Below, in pieces: positions 36,843 through 45,120 of a DNA stretch of 64,000 bases (the first letter of the stretch is position 1; every line of letters starts with the position of its first letter). Both the position numbers and the translations under genes were made by a program. The notes beneath the pieces were generated by a model, which saw only the letters and a list, made by a program, of their open reading frames with translations, was not told the DNA's origin and made no database searches. This DNA is from CAZBRS01 sp964494475. Its GTDB lineage: Bacteria > Myxococcota_A > UBA9042 > CAZBRS01. The stretch covers positions 1 to 64,000 of the forward strand of contig CAZBRS010000027.1 of NCBI GenBank assembly GCA_964494475.1, written 5' to 3'.

Positions 36843-38138
36843 ATGCTCGATCTTGTGATCAAGGGTGCGACCATCGTGACCCCCGAGGGGGTGGTCGAGG
36901 GCGACCTCGGAATCCGCGGGGAGCGCATCGCGCGCATCGCGCCAGGCCTGACCGAAGGCGCACGCCGCGAACTCGACGCGCGCGGTGGCTGGCTCTTCCC
37001 CGGGGCCATCGACCCGCACGTGCACCTGCGCGATCCGGGGGCTCCCCACAAGGAAGATCTGGGGAGCGGCACGCGCGCGGCCATCGAGGCGGGCGTCACC
37101 ACCGTGTTCGACATGCCCAACACGAACCCGCCCACGCTCACCGTCGCGAGCCTCGAGGCCAAGATCGCGCGGGCCCAGCAGGTGGCGGCCTGCCGCGTGG
37201 CGTTCTTCCTGGGCGCCTCGGCCGGCAACGCCGAACAGCTGCGGATCGCCGAGTCGCGCCGGTTGGCCGTGGGCGTGAAGTTCTTCTTCTCGGGCACGAC
37301 CGGAACGGGAGCGTCGGGCGGCGCCGACGCCCTCGAGTGCTTGCTGCGATCGACCCGGCTGCCGGTCGCGGTCCACGCCGAGGACGAAGGCGTGATCGCG
37401 GAGCGCGCTGCCGCCCTTCCCGCACCGACCGACCCCGAGCGCTTCGCCCTCCATCACGCGGCGGTGCGCCCCGTCGAGGCCGCGCGGCGCGCCGTGGTCG
37501 CGTGCCTGCAGGCGGCCCGTCGGGCCGGCCGCGGGCTGCACTTCTGCCACCTCTCGTCCGAGGCCGAGCTCGCCGAGGTCGAGGCCGCCGGCCTGCCGGG
37601 CGTCACGACCGAGGTCACGCCGCACCACGCCGGCCTGGCCATCGACGGCCCCTGTTCGGTGCCCCGCGCCTGGCTGAAGGCGAACCCGCCCATCCGCGTC
37701 GAGACCGAGCGCGCGCGTCTGTTCGCGGCCCTGGTGGGGGGGCGCGTCGATGTGCTCGGCTCCGACCACGCCCCGCACACCGTCGCCGAGAAGTCCGCCC
37801 CCGAGTATGCGCGGGTGCCCTCCGGGGTGCCGGGGGTCGAGACCTTGCCCCTCTGGACCCTCGCCCTGGTCGACGCCGGCCTGCTCGAGCCCGTGCTGGC
37901 GGCCCGGCTGCTCGCGGGGGGCGCGGCGCGTGCCTTCGGGCTGGCCGACCGCGGGCAGCTCCGCGAGGGCACGCTGGCCGACCTCGCGCTGTGGCCGCGG
38001 CCTCTCGCTCTGGCCCCGTTCGACCCCGTGCGCGTGCGCTCACGGTGCGCCTGGAGCCCCTTCGCGGGGCACCTGCTGCCGGCCCGCGGTCCGGCGCTGG
38101 TCGTGCTCGGTGGTCGGGTGGTGGTCGATTCGCTCTGA
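36843..38138 (+). CDS. pyrC: dihydroorotase (PyrC, type I)
   Basis: 431 aa; GGGAGGGAG precedes the ATG. Amidohydrolase catalysing cyclisation of carbamoyl-aspartate in pyrimidine synthesis. Seen: metal motif DPHVHLRDPGAPHKEDLGSG, VFDMPNTNPPT, VAVHAEDEGV, HFCHLSSEAEL, and the essential DVLGSDHAPH near residue 305. Length and order fit class I dihydroorotases; allantoinase is an alternative in this superfamily but DHAPH.VAEK and MPNTNPPT favour dihydroorotase. Not linked to other pyr genes here. Confidence 0.9.
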   Translation: MLDLVIKGATIVTPEGVVEGDLGIRGERIARIAPGLTEGARRELDARGGWLFPGAIDPHVHLRDPGAPHKEDLGSGTRAAIEAGVTTVFDMPNTNPPTLTVASLEAKIARAQQVAACRVAFFLGASAGNAEQLRIAESRRLAVGVKFFFSGTTGTGASGGADALECLLRSTRLPVAVHAEDEGVIAERAAALPAPTDPERFALHHAAVRPVEAARRAVVACLQAARRAGRGLHFCHLSSEAELAEVEAAGLPGVTTEVTPHHAGLAIDGPCSVPRAWLKANPPIRVETERARLFAALVGGRVDVLGSDHAPHTVAEKSAPEYARVPSGVPGVETLPLWTLALVDAGLLEPVLAARLLAGGAARAFGLADRGQLREGTLADLALWPRPLALAPFDPVRVRSRCAWSPFAGHLLPARGPALVVLGGRVVVDSL

Positions 38139-38160
38139 CCGCAGACAACGGCGAATACGA

Positions 38161-40317
38161 CTACCGGACGGCGTCGCCGAACAGGAAGAGCGGCTCGCCG
38201 TAGTTGTCTTCGACGTAGGTGGCGGCCGAGCGGCCGGCGAGGCCGAGCAGGCGCCAGGCCTCCTGATCGGACACGGGATCGGAGGGGACGTACGGCACCG
38301 AGACGATCGGGTAGCCGTCGGCGCCGGCCGCGATGGACAGCCACTCGGGGTTGGCCGCGGGGGCCGGCGCGCGCACTTCGCGGGCCTGGCCGCGCAGCAG
38401 GCGCAGATCCTGGAACAGCAGCGCGAAGAACGCGTCGGCGTCGTTCGACTCGGTGTGCGCCAGGCCCGGCTTCAGGAGCCCGACCTGCAGCGCCTCGAGG
38501 CGCGGCGTGACCCACGTGCGGGCCAGCAGGAAGGCCGCCAGTTGCTCGGCGGCCCAGCCCTCCTCCGCGGGGCGCGACCAGCGGCCCCGGAAGCCCTCGA
38601 AGCGGCAGGCGGGCTCGGGCGCCACGTCGATCTCGACCTGGATCCGTCGCGGCTCGAACGAGAGCTCTCCGTTGATCTTCACGCCGATGGACTCGCTCGT
38701 GATCCGGCGCTCGCCCTTGAACCGGCACGGAACGCTGGCCGGCACCTTGTCGAGCGCCTTCGTCAGCTCCTTCTGCTGGGCCGTGGCCTCGTCCAGCTCC
38801 TTCTGCAACTGCGCGAGCTGCTCGGTGGTCCGACGCTCTTCCTGGGTGGGCTCGGGCAGCCGCGACACGGCGCGCACCTGGGCCAGTCCGGCCAGGCGCC
38901 CCCGGAGATCGGAGGCCTTCCGGCCGAGCTGGGCCATCCGGTTCTCGGCCATGGACAGGGAGCGCGAGAGCTTGGCGTGCTCGGGGTTCGCGAACTGGTG
39001 CTCCTGCGCCAGCGCCTCCTTGGCCGTGATCGCCTGGAGCGGTCGCGTCACCTCGAGGACGAAGCGACGCTCCTCGTTGGGGTCTCGCACCGGGTAGGCC
39101 CGGGCGAAGAACTCCTCGAGCCGCTCGGCCAGGCCCGGCACTGCCTGGGAATCGCCCGCGACCAGCACCCGCCCCGGGAGGCCCGTGGCCAGCGAGCGCA
39201 GCCCGCTGTCGAGGCGGTCGCGCAGGTGCCACTCGGCCGGCGCGAAGGGCAGCGCCAGCAGCACGTCGCGGACCAGGAGGCCGCGCCGCCCGCCCGTGAG
39301 GAACGCGGCCACCCGCCGATAGAAGGTGTCGCGGATGGCCTCCTGGAGCGCCCGGCCGTCGCCCCCGTCGCTCACGAAGCCCGACGCGCGGATGGCCGCG
39401 TAGTCGTTGTAGAGCTCGAGCCAGCGCGGGATGCTCTTGGCGAGGCGCTGCCCGCCGGCCTCGGACGAGACGGCGCCGTAGTCGATGCCGTCGGGGTCCT
39501 GGCGATCCATGCGGCGCGGCCGGTAGTCGCCCGTGGCGCGATTCGGGAAGAGCCCCGCGGCCTCGCCTTCGGCCAATACCAGGTTGGCGGTGGCGTCGAT
39601 CGGGAACCGCGGCGCCTCGACCACGCAGGCTTTCAGGGAGATGGGGCTCGCGGTGTCGTCGCCGTCGTCGATCACCCGCTGGTTGCCCAGGAACGTTCCG
39701 TGCCCCGCGTGCACGCGTCCGGCCTCGGGCCCGCGCGAAAAGACCGGGCCCACGTTGTCGGCGAAGACGCAGCCCAAGGTGTGCGCGTGCCCGCGGACCA
39801 GCGCGATCGAGGTCGTGCGGCCGCCGGCCACCAGCGAGTGGGCGAGGCGCAGCACCTTGCCCGGGGCGTCGAAGCGTACGAGGGGGCGCGTGAGATCCAC
39901 GGCCCGGACGTTGCGAAGGACCAGATCGCCATCGTGGACCTCGAGCGCGGGCTCTACGCGCACGGGACCGTCGGCGCGCAAGGTGAGGTTCTCGAGCGTG
40001 AGGCCGCCCCCCGCCTCGACGCGCACGCCCTGGTCGACGATGAGCACTTCGCTGCGGCCGCCGGCGTCGCCCACGATGCGCAGGCGCTTTTCCTTCACCT
40101 CGAGCGCGCCCCGGAAGAGGCCGGGCGCCAGCTCGAGCGTGTCGTCGGCGGCCGCGAAGAGCAGCGCCTCGCCCAGGTCGCGGTACGTCACCTGATTCGA
40201 CGCCAGGCGAACGCGGCCCATGGCGGCCCGCGCGTCGGGCGCCGCGGGCGCGCCGCACCCCGCGACGACGAGCGCGGCCAGGAGCATGGCGACGGTGAGC
40301 CTGTCGGTGCGCTGCAT
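38161..40317 (-). CDS. lipoprotein with right-handed beta-helix-like N-terminal region and coiled coil
   Basis: 718 aa from ATG at 40317 (AGGGTGG upstream); signal peptide with lipobox VVAGC. Residues ~40-270 read like a parallel-beta-helix protein (LELAPGLFRGALEVKEKRLRIVG, GGLTLENLTLRADG, HAHTLGCVFADNVGPVFSRG). A helical middle section follows, then a coiled coil around 460-560 (SMAENRMAQLGRKASDLRGRLAG, TEQLAQLQKELDEATAQQKEL). The C-terminal part is a mixed alpha/beta domain without known motifs. No family recognised. Extracytoplasmic lipoprotein, function unknown. Transcribed convergently with pyrC. Confidence 0.75.
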   Translation of the reverse strand: MQRTDRLTVAMLLAALVVAGCGAPAAPDARAAMGRVRLASNQVTYRDLGEALLFAAADDTLELAPGLFRGALEVKEKRLRIVGDAGGRSEVLIVDQGVRVEAGGGLTLENLTLRADGPVRVEPALEVHDGDLVLRNVRAVDLTRPLVRFDAPGKVLRLAHSLVAGGRTTSIALVRGHAHTLGCVFADNVGPVFSRGPEAGRVHAGHGTFLGNQRVIDDGDDTASPISLKACVVEAPRFPIDATANLVLAEGEAAGLFPNRATGDYRPRRMDRQDPDGIDYGAVSSEAGGQRLAKSIPRWLELYNDYAAIRASGFVSDGGDGRALQEAIRDTFYRRVAAFLTGGRRGLLVRDVLLALPFAPAEWHLRDRLDSGLRSLATGLPGRVLVAGDSQAVPGLAERLEEFFARAYPVRDPNEERRFVLEVTRPLQAITAKEALAQEHQFANPEHAKLSRSLSMAENRMAQLGRKASDLRGRLAGLAQVRAVSRLPEPTQEERRTTEQLAQLQKELDEATAQQKELTKALDKVPASVPCRFKGERRITSESIGVKINGELSFEPRRIQVEIDVAPEPACRFEGFRGRWSRPAEEGWAAEQLAAFLLARTWVTPRLEALQVGLLKPGLAHTESNDADAFFALLFQDLRLLRGQAREVRAPAPAANPEWLSIAAGADGYPIVSVPYVPSDPVSDQEAWRLLGLAGRSAATYVEDNYGEPLFLFGDAVR

Positions 40318-40433
40318 TCCACCCTCCCCGGGGCACGGTCTCATCGCGAGAATCGAACATGTTTTTTACCACGCGGCTTGGCGGTCGGCAAGATCGGGCG
40401 CATGCTCCAGAAACCTGATGGGGGCCCGCCGGA

Positions 40434-41957
40434 ATGGCCGACATCGTCCTCGTCGCGCTGAACGCGCGCTACATCCACCCGTCGCTCGGCAGCCGCTCGC
40501 TGCTCGCGAACCTGGGGCCCCTGGCCGGGCGGGCGTGCCTGGTCGAGGGGCTCGCGGGCGATCGGCCGCTCGACGTGGCCGAGCGCGTCCTGGCCGAGGC
40601 GCCTCGGGTGGTGGGGTTCGGCGTCTATGTGTGGAACGTCGACGCGGTCGCGCGAACGGTGGCCATCCTGAAGCGCGTGGCGCCCGCGGTGCTCGTGGTG
40701 CTGGGCGGCCCCGAGCTGCTGTCCGACCCCGAGGGCCACCCCGCGGCACGGCAGGCCGACATGCTCGTGGTCGGCGAGGGCGAGGACGCGTTCCGCGAGG
40801 TGTGCGTGCGCGCCCTGGCAGGGCAGGGGCCGGGGCCGCGCGTCGTGGTCGCCCCGCCCCCCGCGCTCGACGGTGTTCTGCTCCCCGATGGGCTCTACAC
40901 GGCCGACGATCTGGCCCACCGCTTCGTGTACCTCGAGACCACACGCGGGTGCGCCTTCCGCTGTGCCTTCTGTCTCTCGGCCCTCGACGAGCGGGTGCGC
41001 GCCTTTCCGCTCGCGCGCGTCGAGGCCGCGTTCCAGCGCCTGCTCGAGCGCGGCGCGCGCGGGTTCAAGCTGGTCGATCGGTCGTTCAACGCCGACGTGC
41101 GAAGGGCCGAGGCGCTGCTCACGTTCCTGCTCGCTCGCTGGCGCGACGACCTGCACCTGCACCTCGAGTGGCTGCCCGAGCGCGCGCCCGCGCGGCTTGT
41201 CGAGTTGCTGGCGGCCTTCCCGGCCGGGGCGGTGCAGCTCGAGGTGGGCATCCAGACCTTCGACCCGGCGATCTCGCGACGGCTCGCGCGCCCGTGTCAG
41301 CCCGCGCGCATCGAGCGGGGGCTGGCCACGCTGCTCGAACGCACCGGGGTTCACCTGCACGCCGACCTGATAGCGGGCCTGCCCGGCGAAGGCGTCGCGG
41401 CGTTCGCCGCCGGCTTCGATCGCCTGGCCCGTCTCGGCGTGCACGAGATCCAGGTGGGGCTCCTGAAGCTGCTGCCCGGCGCGCCCCTCGTGGAGTTGGT
41501 CGCGCCCTTCGACCTGCGCTTCGACCCGGCTCCGCCCTACGAGGTGCTCTCCACGGCCGCGATCCCGTTCCCCGAGATGCAGCGCCTGAAGCGCTTCGCC
41601 CGCGCCTGGGACCTCGTCGGAAATTCGGGCAACTTCGCCCGCACCCTCCCGCGCCTGCTGCGCGGGGCCAGCGCCTTCACGGCCTTCGACGACTTCGCCG
41701 CCGCCCTGTGGCGCCGCCTGGGGCGTACCAGCGGCGTGGCCCTCGACACGCTGGTCGGCGAGGTCTTCCGGTGGCTGGTGGAGGAGCGCGGCCTCCCGCC
41801 CTCCGAGGTGGCGGCCGACCTGGCGACCGATTGGGCGGCGGGCGGTCGTCGAGGTGTGCCGGAGGTGCTGCGGCCGTGGGTGCCCGCCGAAGGAGCGCCC
41901 GCCGGGGTCGTTCGCGATCCCGGCCTTCAGCGTCGTCAGGCTCGCCGGCACGCGTGA
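40434..41957 (+). CDS. B12-binding radical SAM protein with DUF4080-like C-terminus
   Basis: 507 aa. N-terminal cobalamin-binding Rossmann domain (IVLVALNARYIHPSLGSRSLLAN ... VVLGGPELL). Radical SAM core with the 4Fe-4S motif Cys173-x3-Cys177-x2-Cys180 in TTRGCAFRCAFCLS, then LQLEVGIQTFDP and LIAGLPGEG. The C-terminal ~130 residues match the DUF4080 pattern (YEVLSTAAIPFPEMQRLKRFARAWDLVGNSGNF). Such enzymes are predicted methyltransferases or tRNA/lipid-modifying enzymes, and none of this branch has an agreed substrate as far as I know. Monocistronic here. Confidence 0.9.
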   Translation: MADIVLVALNARYIHPSLGSRSLLANLGPLAGRACLVEGLAGDRPLDVAERVLAEAPRVVGFGVYVWNVDAVARTVAILKRVAPAVLVVLGGPELLSDPEGHPAARQADMLVVGEGEDAFREVCVRALAGQGPGPRVVVAPPPALDGVLLPDGLYTADDLAHRFVYLETTRGCAFRCAFCLSALDERVRAFPLARVEAAFQRLLERGARGFKLVDRSFNADVRRAEALLTFLLARWRDDLHLHLEWLPERAPARLVELLAAFPAGAVQLEVGIQTFDPAISRRLARPCQPARIERGLATLLERTGVHLHADLIAGLPGEGVAAFAAGFDRLARLGVHEIQVGLLKLLPGAPLVELVAPFDLRFDPAPPYEVLSTAAIPFPEMQRLKRFARAWDLVGNSGNFARTLPRLLRGASAFTAFDDFAAALWRRLGRTSGVALDTLVGEVFRWLVEERGLPPSEVAADLATDWAAGGRRGVPEVLRPWVPAEGAPAGVVRDPGLQRRQARRHA

Positions 41958-42030
41958 CGTTCGACGCAGCGGGTGTGCGTCGCGGCGTCCGTGTGGTAGG
42001 CTCGCAGGGTCTCTTCGAGGGGTGCCCCGC

Positions 42031-43305
42031 ATGCAGAGCACGCGAACTGGCGCTCCGGCCCGCTGGCTGGGCGTCGACCTGTCCGACCGCTACGCGCCCG
42101 AACCGCGCGCCAACCAGGTGTGCGGGCTCGACCCGGTCGACGGGCGCCTGGCCGCTCGCTTCTGGACGTGGAGCTGGGACGCTCCCGGGGCCGCGCTCGA
42201 GGTCGCGGCGCCGCTCGACGACGTGCGAGCGACGCGCTGCGCGCTGCTGGACGGGCCGCAGGGCCTGGCGCGCGCCGGGCACGCGGCGCGGGCCTGCGAA
42301 GTGGCCTTCGACACGCCGTGGCGTACGCCCGATCGGCTGCCTGCGCCCGATGGGTCCGCTGCGGGCGCGCAGCGCTCGTCGGTCGAGTTGTTCGCGGCGT
42401 TCTTCGCCGCGCGCGTGCGGGTCAGCCCCGTCGCGGTGACCGGGGGCGTCGGCGAGGTCGCCCCGGGGGCGCTGTGGCGCGGCCTCGAGCGCTTCGGCCT
42501 CGCGCGCCTGCCCGAGAAGGCCTCGGAGCCCGGCCGGAGGGCCCGAAGGGCCGTGCTCGAGGCCCTGGACGTGTACTTCGGGGCGCTCGAGTTGCCCACG
42601 CAGGATCAGCTCGACGCCTGCCTGGCGGCGGTCACTGCGGCTGCCGCCGACGGTGGCGTGCGAGGCGTTCACGCCCGGGCTCGAGGCGACGGGGTGTTCC
42701 GCACCGAGGACGGCCTCCTTCGCGAAGGCCCCATCGTCGAACTCTCCCTGCAGGGCTTTCGCGTCGAGGCCTGCCGTGACGCCGTCGAGGCGCTCTCGGC
42801 GCCCGCCGCCGAGCCCCCCGTCGCGGTGTCGATCGAAGGCGCTTCCCGTGAGCCCGCCCCGCGGGCAACGAACGCCCCGTCCCCGCCTTCCGCCAGCGAA
42901 CCGGACCTTCCCTCGGAGCCCCTGGACCCCGCGGTCGCCGTGCGCGCCGAAGAGCTGTTCGACCTGCTGTTGGCGCGCTTCGAGCGCCACCGCCCCCTGG
43001 TCGTCACCTACGCCGCCGCCCATGCGTTGCTCTTCCCCGCCGGGGGCCGCCCGGCGGCGCGCTGGAGCCCCGACCTGGCCCGGCAGGTGCTCGCCGCTGC
43101 GGCGGCGACGTCGCGCCGCGAGCTGTCCGGCCTCGGCGCCGTGGCGCTCGACGCGTTCGTGGTCGACAGCACCCTCCGGACGCCGGGTCGCGGGCACTGG
43201 CCGACGGCCGGCTACACCGTGGAGGCCTGGCGGGCCTGCTTCGGGCTGCCCGACGTGGCCGAGCCCGGCCAACTGCGCCTCGAGCGCGCGGCCAGGAGCC
43301 TGTAG
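42031..43305 (+). CDS. DUF429-like predicted nuclease-fold protein
   Basis: 424 aa from ATG at 42031; the longer frame upstream is shadow sequence. The N-terminus (WLGVDLSDRYAPEPRANQVCGLDPVDGRLAARFW) has the RNase H-like start typical of DUF429 proteins, where the first Asp of GVD binds metal. The middle holds a helical segment (RGLERFGLARLPEKASEPGRRARRAVLEALDVYFG), the C-terminal third an Ala/Pro-rich linker and a helical domain (EELFDLLLARFERHRPLVVTYAAAHALLFP). DUF429 proteins are predicted nucleases of unknown role. Ends inside an inverted-repeat element. Confidence 0.7.
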   Translation: MQSTRTGAPARWLGVDLSDRYAPEPRANQVCGLDPVDGRLAARFWTWSWDAPGAALEVAAPLDDVRATRCALLDGPQGLARAGHAARACEVAFDTPWRTPDRLPAPDGSAAGAQRSSVELFAAFFAARVRVSPVAVTGGVGEVAPGALWRGLERFGLARLPEKASEPGRRARRAVLEALDVYFGALELPTQDQLDACLAAVTAAAADGGVRGVHARARGDGVFRTEDGLLREGPIVELSLQGFRVEACRDAVEALSAPAAEPPVAVSIEGASREPAPRATNAPSPPSASEPDLPSEPLDPAVAVRAEELFDLLLARFERHRPLVVTYAAAHALLFPAGGRPAARWSPDLARQVLAAAAATSRRELSGLGAVALDAFVVDSTLRTPGRGHWPTAGYTVEAWRACFGLPDVAEPGQLRLERAARSL

Positions 43306-43463
43306 CGCATTGAACCAGAATGCCATGGAGACTCCAGTGGCGACGTCGGCGCCTGCGGTAGAACCCGTTGAAAACACGAACGACAGGCTCCTGGGTTGTT
43401 GCCTGGGGGAGGGCCCCCAGACCCCCAAACGGAGCCCGATAGCGCTATGCGCTACGGGCTCCT
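43294..43463. mobile_element. 170-bp inverted-repeat element (MITE-like candidate)
   Basis: Ends are a 17-bp inverted repeat with one mismatch: AGGAGCCTGTAGCGCAT (43,294-43,310) against ATGCGCTACGGGCTCCT (43,447-43,463). Internal copies of the same core occur at 43,384-43,392 (reverse) and 43,431-43,445 (forward), the latter giving a hairpin with the right end. A second hairpin CTGGGGG-AGGG-CCCCCAG lies at 43,403-43,420. The left end overlaps the last codons of the DUF429 gene. It has no reading frame of note. Confidence 0.55.
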
Positions 43464-43479
43464 AGCCGGTGAGGCGCCC

Positions 43480-44055
43480 ATGCCGTCGTCGACCGACCTC
43501 GTGCGTCTGGTGCTGACCTTCCACGCCGGGCTCATCGCGCTCGTCCGGCTGGCGTTCGCCTGGCGCGCGCGCCAGGCCGGGCCGCGCGAACCCCATGGGG
43601 AGGGGGCCTCGGCGTGGCTCATCGGGGGGGGCGTCGTGGGTGGCTATGGCGCCATCGCAGCGACGTGGTGGGTGCCCGACGCCTGGCTGCCCACGGACCG
43701 CGCCTTCCTGCCCGGGCTCTTCACGGCGGGCGTGCTCGTGCTGGGGTGGCAGGCCGCGCTGCTCTTTCGGGCGCACCACGATCTGGGCGCGGCCTGGTCC
43801 GGAGGCCTGGCGCTGACCCGCGAGCACCGCCTGATCACCGAAGGCACCTACGCCCGCGTGCGGCACCCCATGTACGGCGCGGCCCTGCTCTGGCCGGTGG
43901 GAGCGCTGCTCGTGGCGCCGGTGCCCCTGCTCACACCCTTGATCGCGCTGGCCGTGGGCGTCGTGCTCCGCGTGCGGCACGAGGAGCGCATGCTCGAGGC
44001 GCGCTTCGGCGACGACTGGCGCGCCTATGCCGCCCGCACGCGCCGGTTCTTCTGA
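43480..44055 (+). CDS. isoprenylcysteine carboxyl methyltransferase-like membrane protein
   Basis: 191 aa from ATG at 43480 (GAGG upstream). Four or five membrane helices (LVLTFHAGLIALVRLAFAW; AWLIGGGVVGGYGAIAATWW; LFTAGVLVLGWQAALLF; WPVGALLVAPVPLLTPLIALAVGVVL). The cytosolic motif SGGLALTREHRLITEGTYARVRHPMYGAALLW is the S-adenosylmethionine-binding signature of the ICMT/PEMT fold (RHPMY), and the end EERMLEARFGDDWRAYAARTRRFF matches its YxxYxxRT..F tail. Bacterial members methylate unknown small molecules or lipids. Its true substrate is not apparent. Confidence 0.85.
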   Translation: MPSSTDLVRLVLTFHAGLIALVRLAFAWRARQAGPREPHGEGASAWLIGGGVVGGYGAIAATWWVPDAWLPTDRAFLPGLFTAGVLVLGWQAALLFRAHHDLGAAWSGGLALTREHRLITEGTYARVRHPMYGAALLWPVGALLVAPVPLLTPLIALAVGVVLRVRHEERMLEARFGDDWRAYAARTRRFF

Positions 44056-44065
44056 CGATGCCGCG

Positions 44066-45097
44066 TCAGACGGTGCCCCAGGCCGTGACCTCGTTCTTGT
44101 TCTCCTGAAGCTGCCGCAGCCCGTGCCGGGCGGTCCGTTCGCGCAGCAGGTGCTTCAACGCCGAGAGCACCTCGGGCGTCGGCTCACCCCGGAACTTGAA
44201 GGTGACCACGAAGTGTCGGCACCACCCGCCGCCGAGCCAGGCCTCGAGGAGCTCGAGGGGCCGGTCGGGGAACGCGATGATGTCGGCCAGCAGCCAGTCG
44301 ACGGGCTCGTCGGGCCGATACCGGAACGCGTCGCCCTGCGCGAAGGTGAGCTGCGGGTGAGCCATCAGGTCGTCGCGCAGCGGCGAGCGGTCGACGGCCG
44401 TCACGCGAGCGCCGCGCTCGAGCGCCAGGAAGGTCCAGCCCCCCGGCGCGGCGCCCAGGTCGACGCAGGTCTCGTTCGGCTCGATCGGGCGCCCCCAGCG
44501 TCGCTCGACCTCGAGCAGCTTGCGGTAAGCCCGCGAGGGCGGGCGCAGGTCGCGCGGGATCTCGGTGTACCCCCCCGGCCAGGGCGAGAGCACGCGCTGC
44601 CAGCCCTCCGCCGCGCTCGAGGCCACCGACAGATCGCCCGCCTCGGGGGTGGCCAGCCGGAGCTGCACCAGCACCTCGCCGTCGAGGAAGGGCCCGTCGG
44701 GGCTCCGCCACGTCTTCAGCAAACGGCGCTGTCGCCTCTTCAGTACGGCGTGGAGCTCGGACTCGATCAGCGCCAGCCGGCGCGGCGTGCGGCCGTTCCG
44801 GGCCGTGTCGGCGCCGAACGCGTGAAAGCGCCAGGGACCCTCGACGCCCGCCATCCGGGCGATGAGGCGCTCGCCGACCTGCCGCGCCCACTCCGACACC
44901 GACGCGGCGGTGAGCCGCTCCACGTCGGGCAACACCTGCAGCGCGAACGCGAGGTCCAGGTCCGAGGGGGGCTCGGACGGCAGCTCGAGGCGAACCTCTT
45001 CGGCCGTAGCGGTCACGATCCGTGCGCCGGGCAGCTCGGCCTGCGCTTCGTCGGCCAGCAGCGCCTCGTTGTCGGGCCGGGCGAGCAGCAGGTGCAC
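44066..45097 (-). CDS. RlmM-like 23S rRNA 2'-O-methyltransferase
   Basis: 343 aa from GTG at 45097 (GGGAG about 7 nt upstream). N-terminal THUMP-like region (VHLLLARPDNEALLADEAQ), then a Rossmann methyltransferase of FtsJ type: DLGAAPGGWTFLALERG binds SAM, VDRSPLRDDLM, FRYRPDEPVDWLLADIIAFPD, and FVVTFKFRGEP whose Lys fits the K-D-K-E tetrad. The architecture resembles E. coli RlmM, which methylates C2498 of 23S rRNA. The gene follows pgi by 23 nt on the same strand and may be co-transcribed. Confidence 0.85.
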   Translation of the reverse strand: MHLLLARPDNEALLADEAQAELPGARIVTATAEEVRLELPSEPPSDLDLAFALQVLPDVERLTAASVSEWARQVGERLIARMAGVEGPWRFHAFGADTARNGRTPRRLALIESELHAVLKRRQRRLLKTWRSPDGPFLDGEVLVQLRLATPEAGDLSVASSAAEGWQRVLSPWPGGYTEIPRDLRPPSRAYRKLLEVERRWGRPIEPNETCVDLGAAPGGWTFLALERGARVTAVDRSPLRDDLMAHPQLTFAQGDAFRYRPDEPVDWLLADIIAFPDRPLELLEAWLGGGWCRHFVVTFKFRGEPTPEVLSALKHLLRERTARHGLRQLQENKNEVTAWGTV

Positions 45098-45120
45098 GGG
45101 CAGCTCCCTTGGCAGGGGTG

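Noticed and set aside
37454..40444. 996-aa minus-strand frame spanning pyrC and the beta-helix lipoprotein
   Set aside because: Shadow frame; Arg/Ala/Gly-rich, crosses the intergenic region and conflicts with both supported genes.
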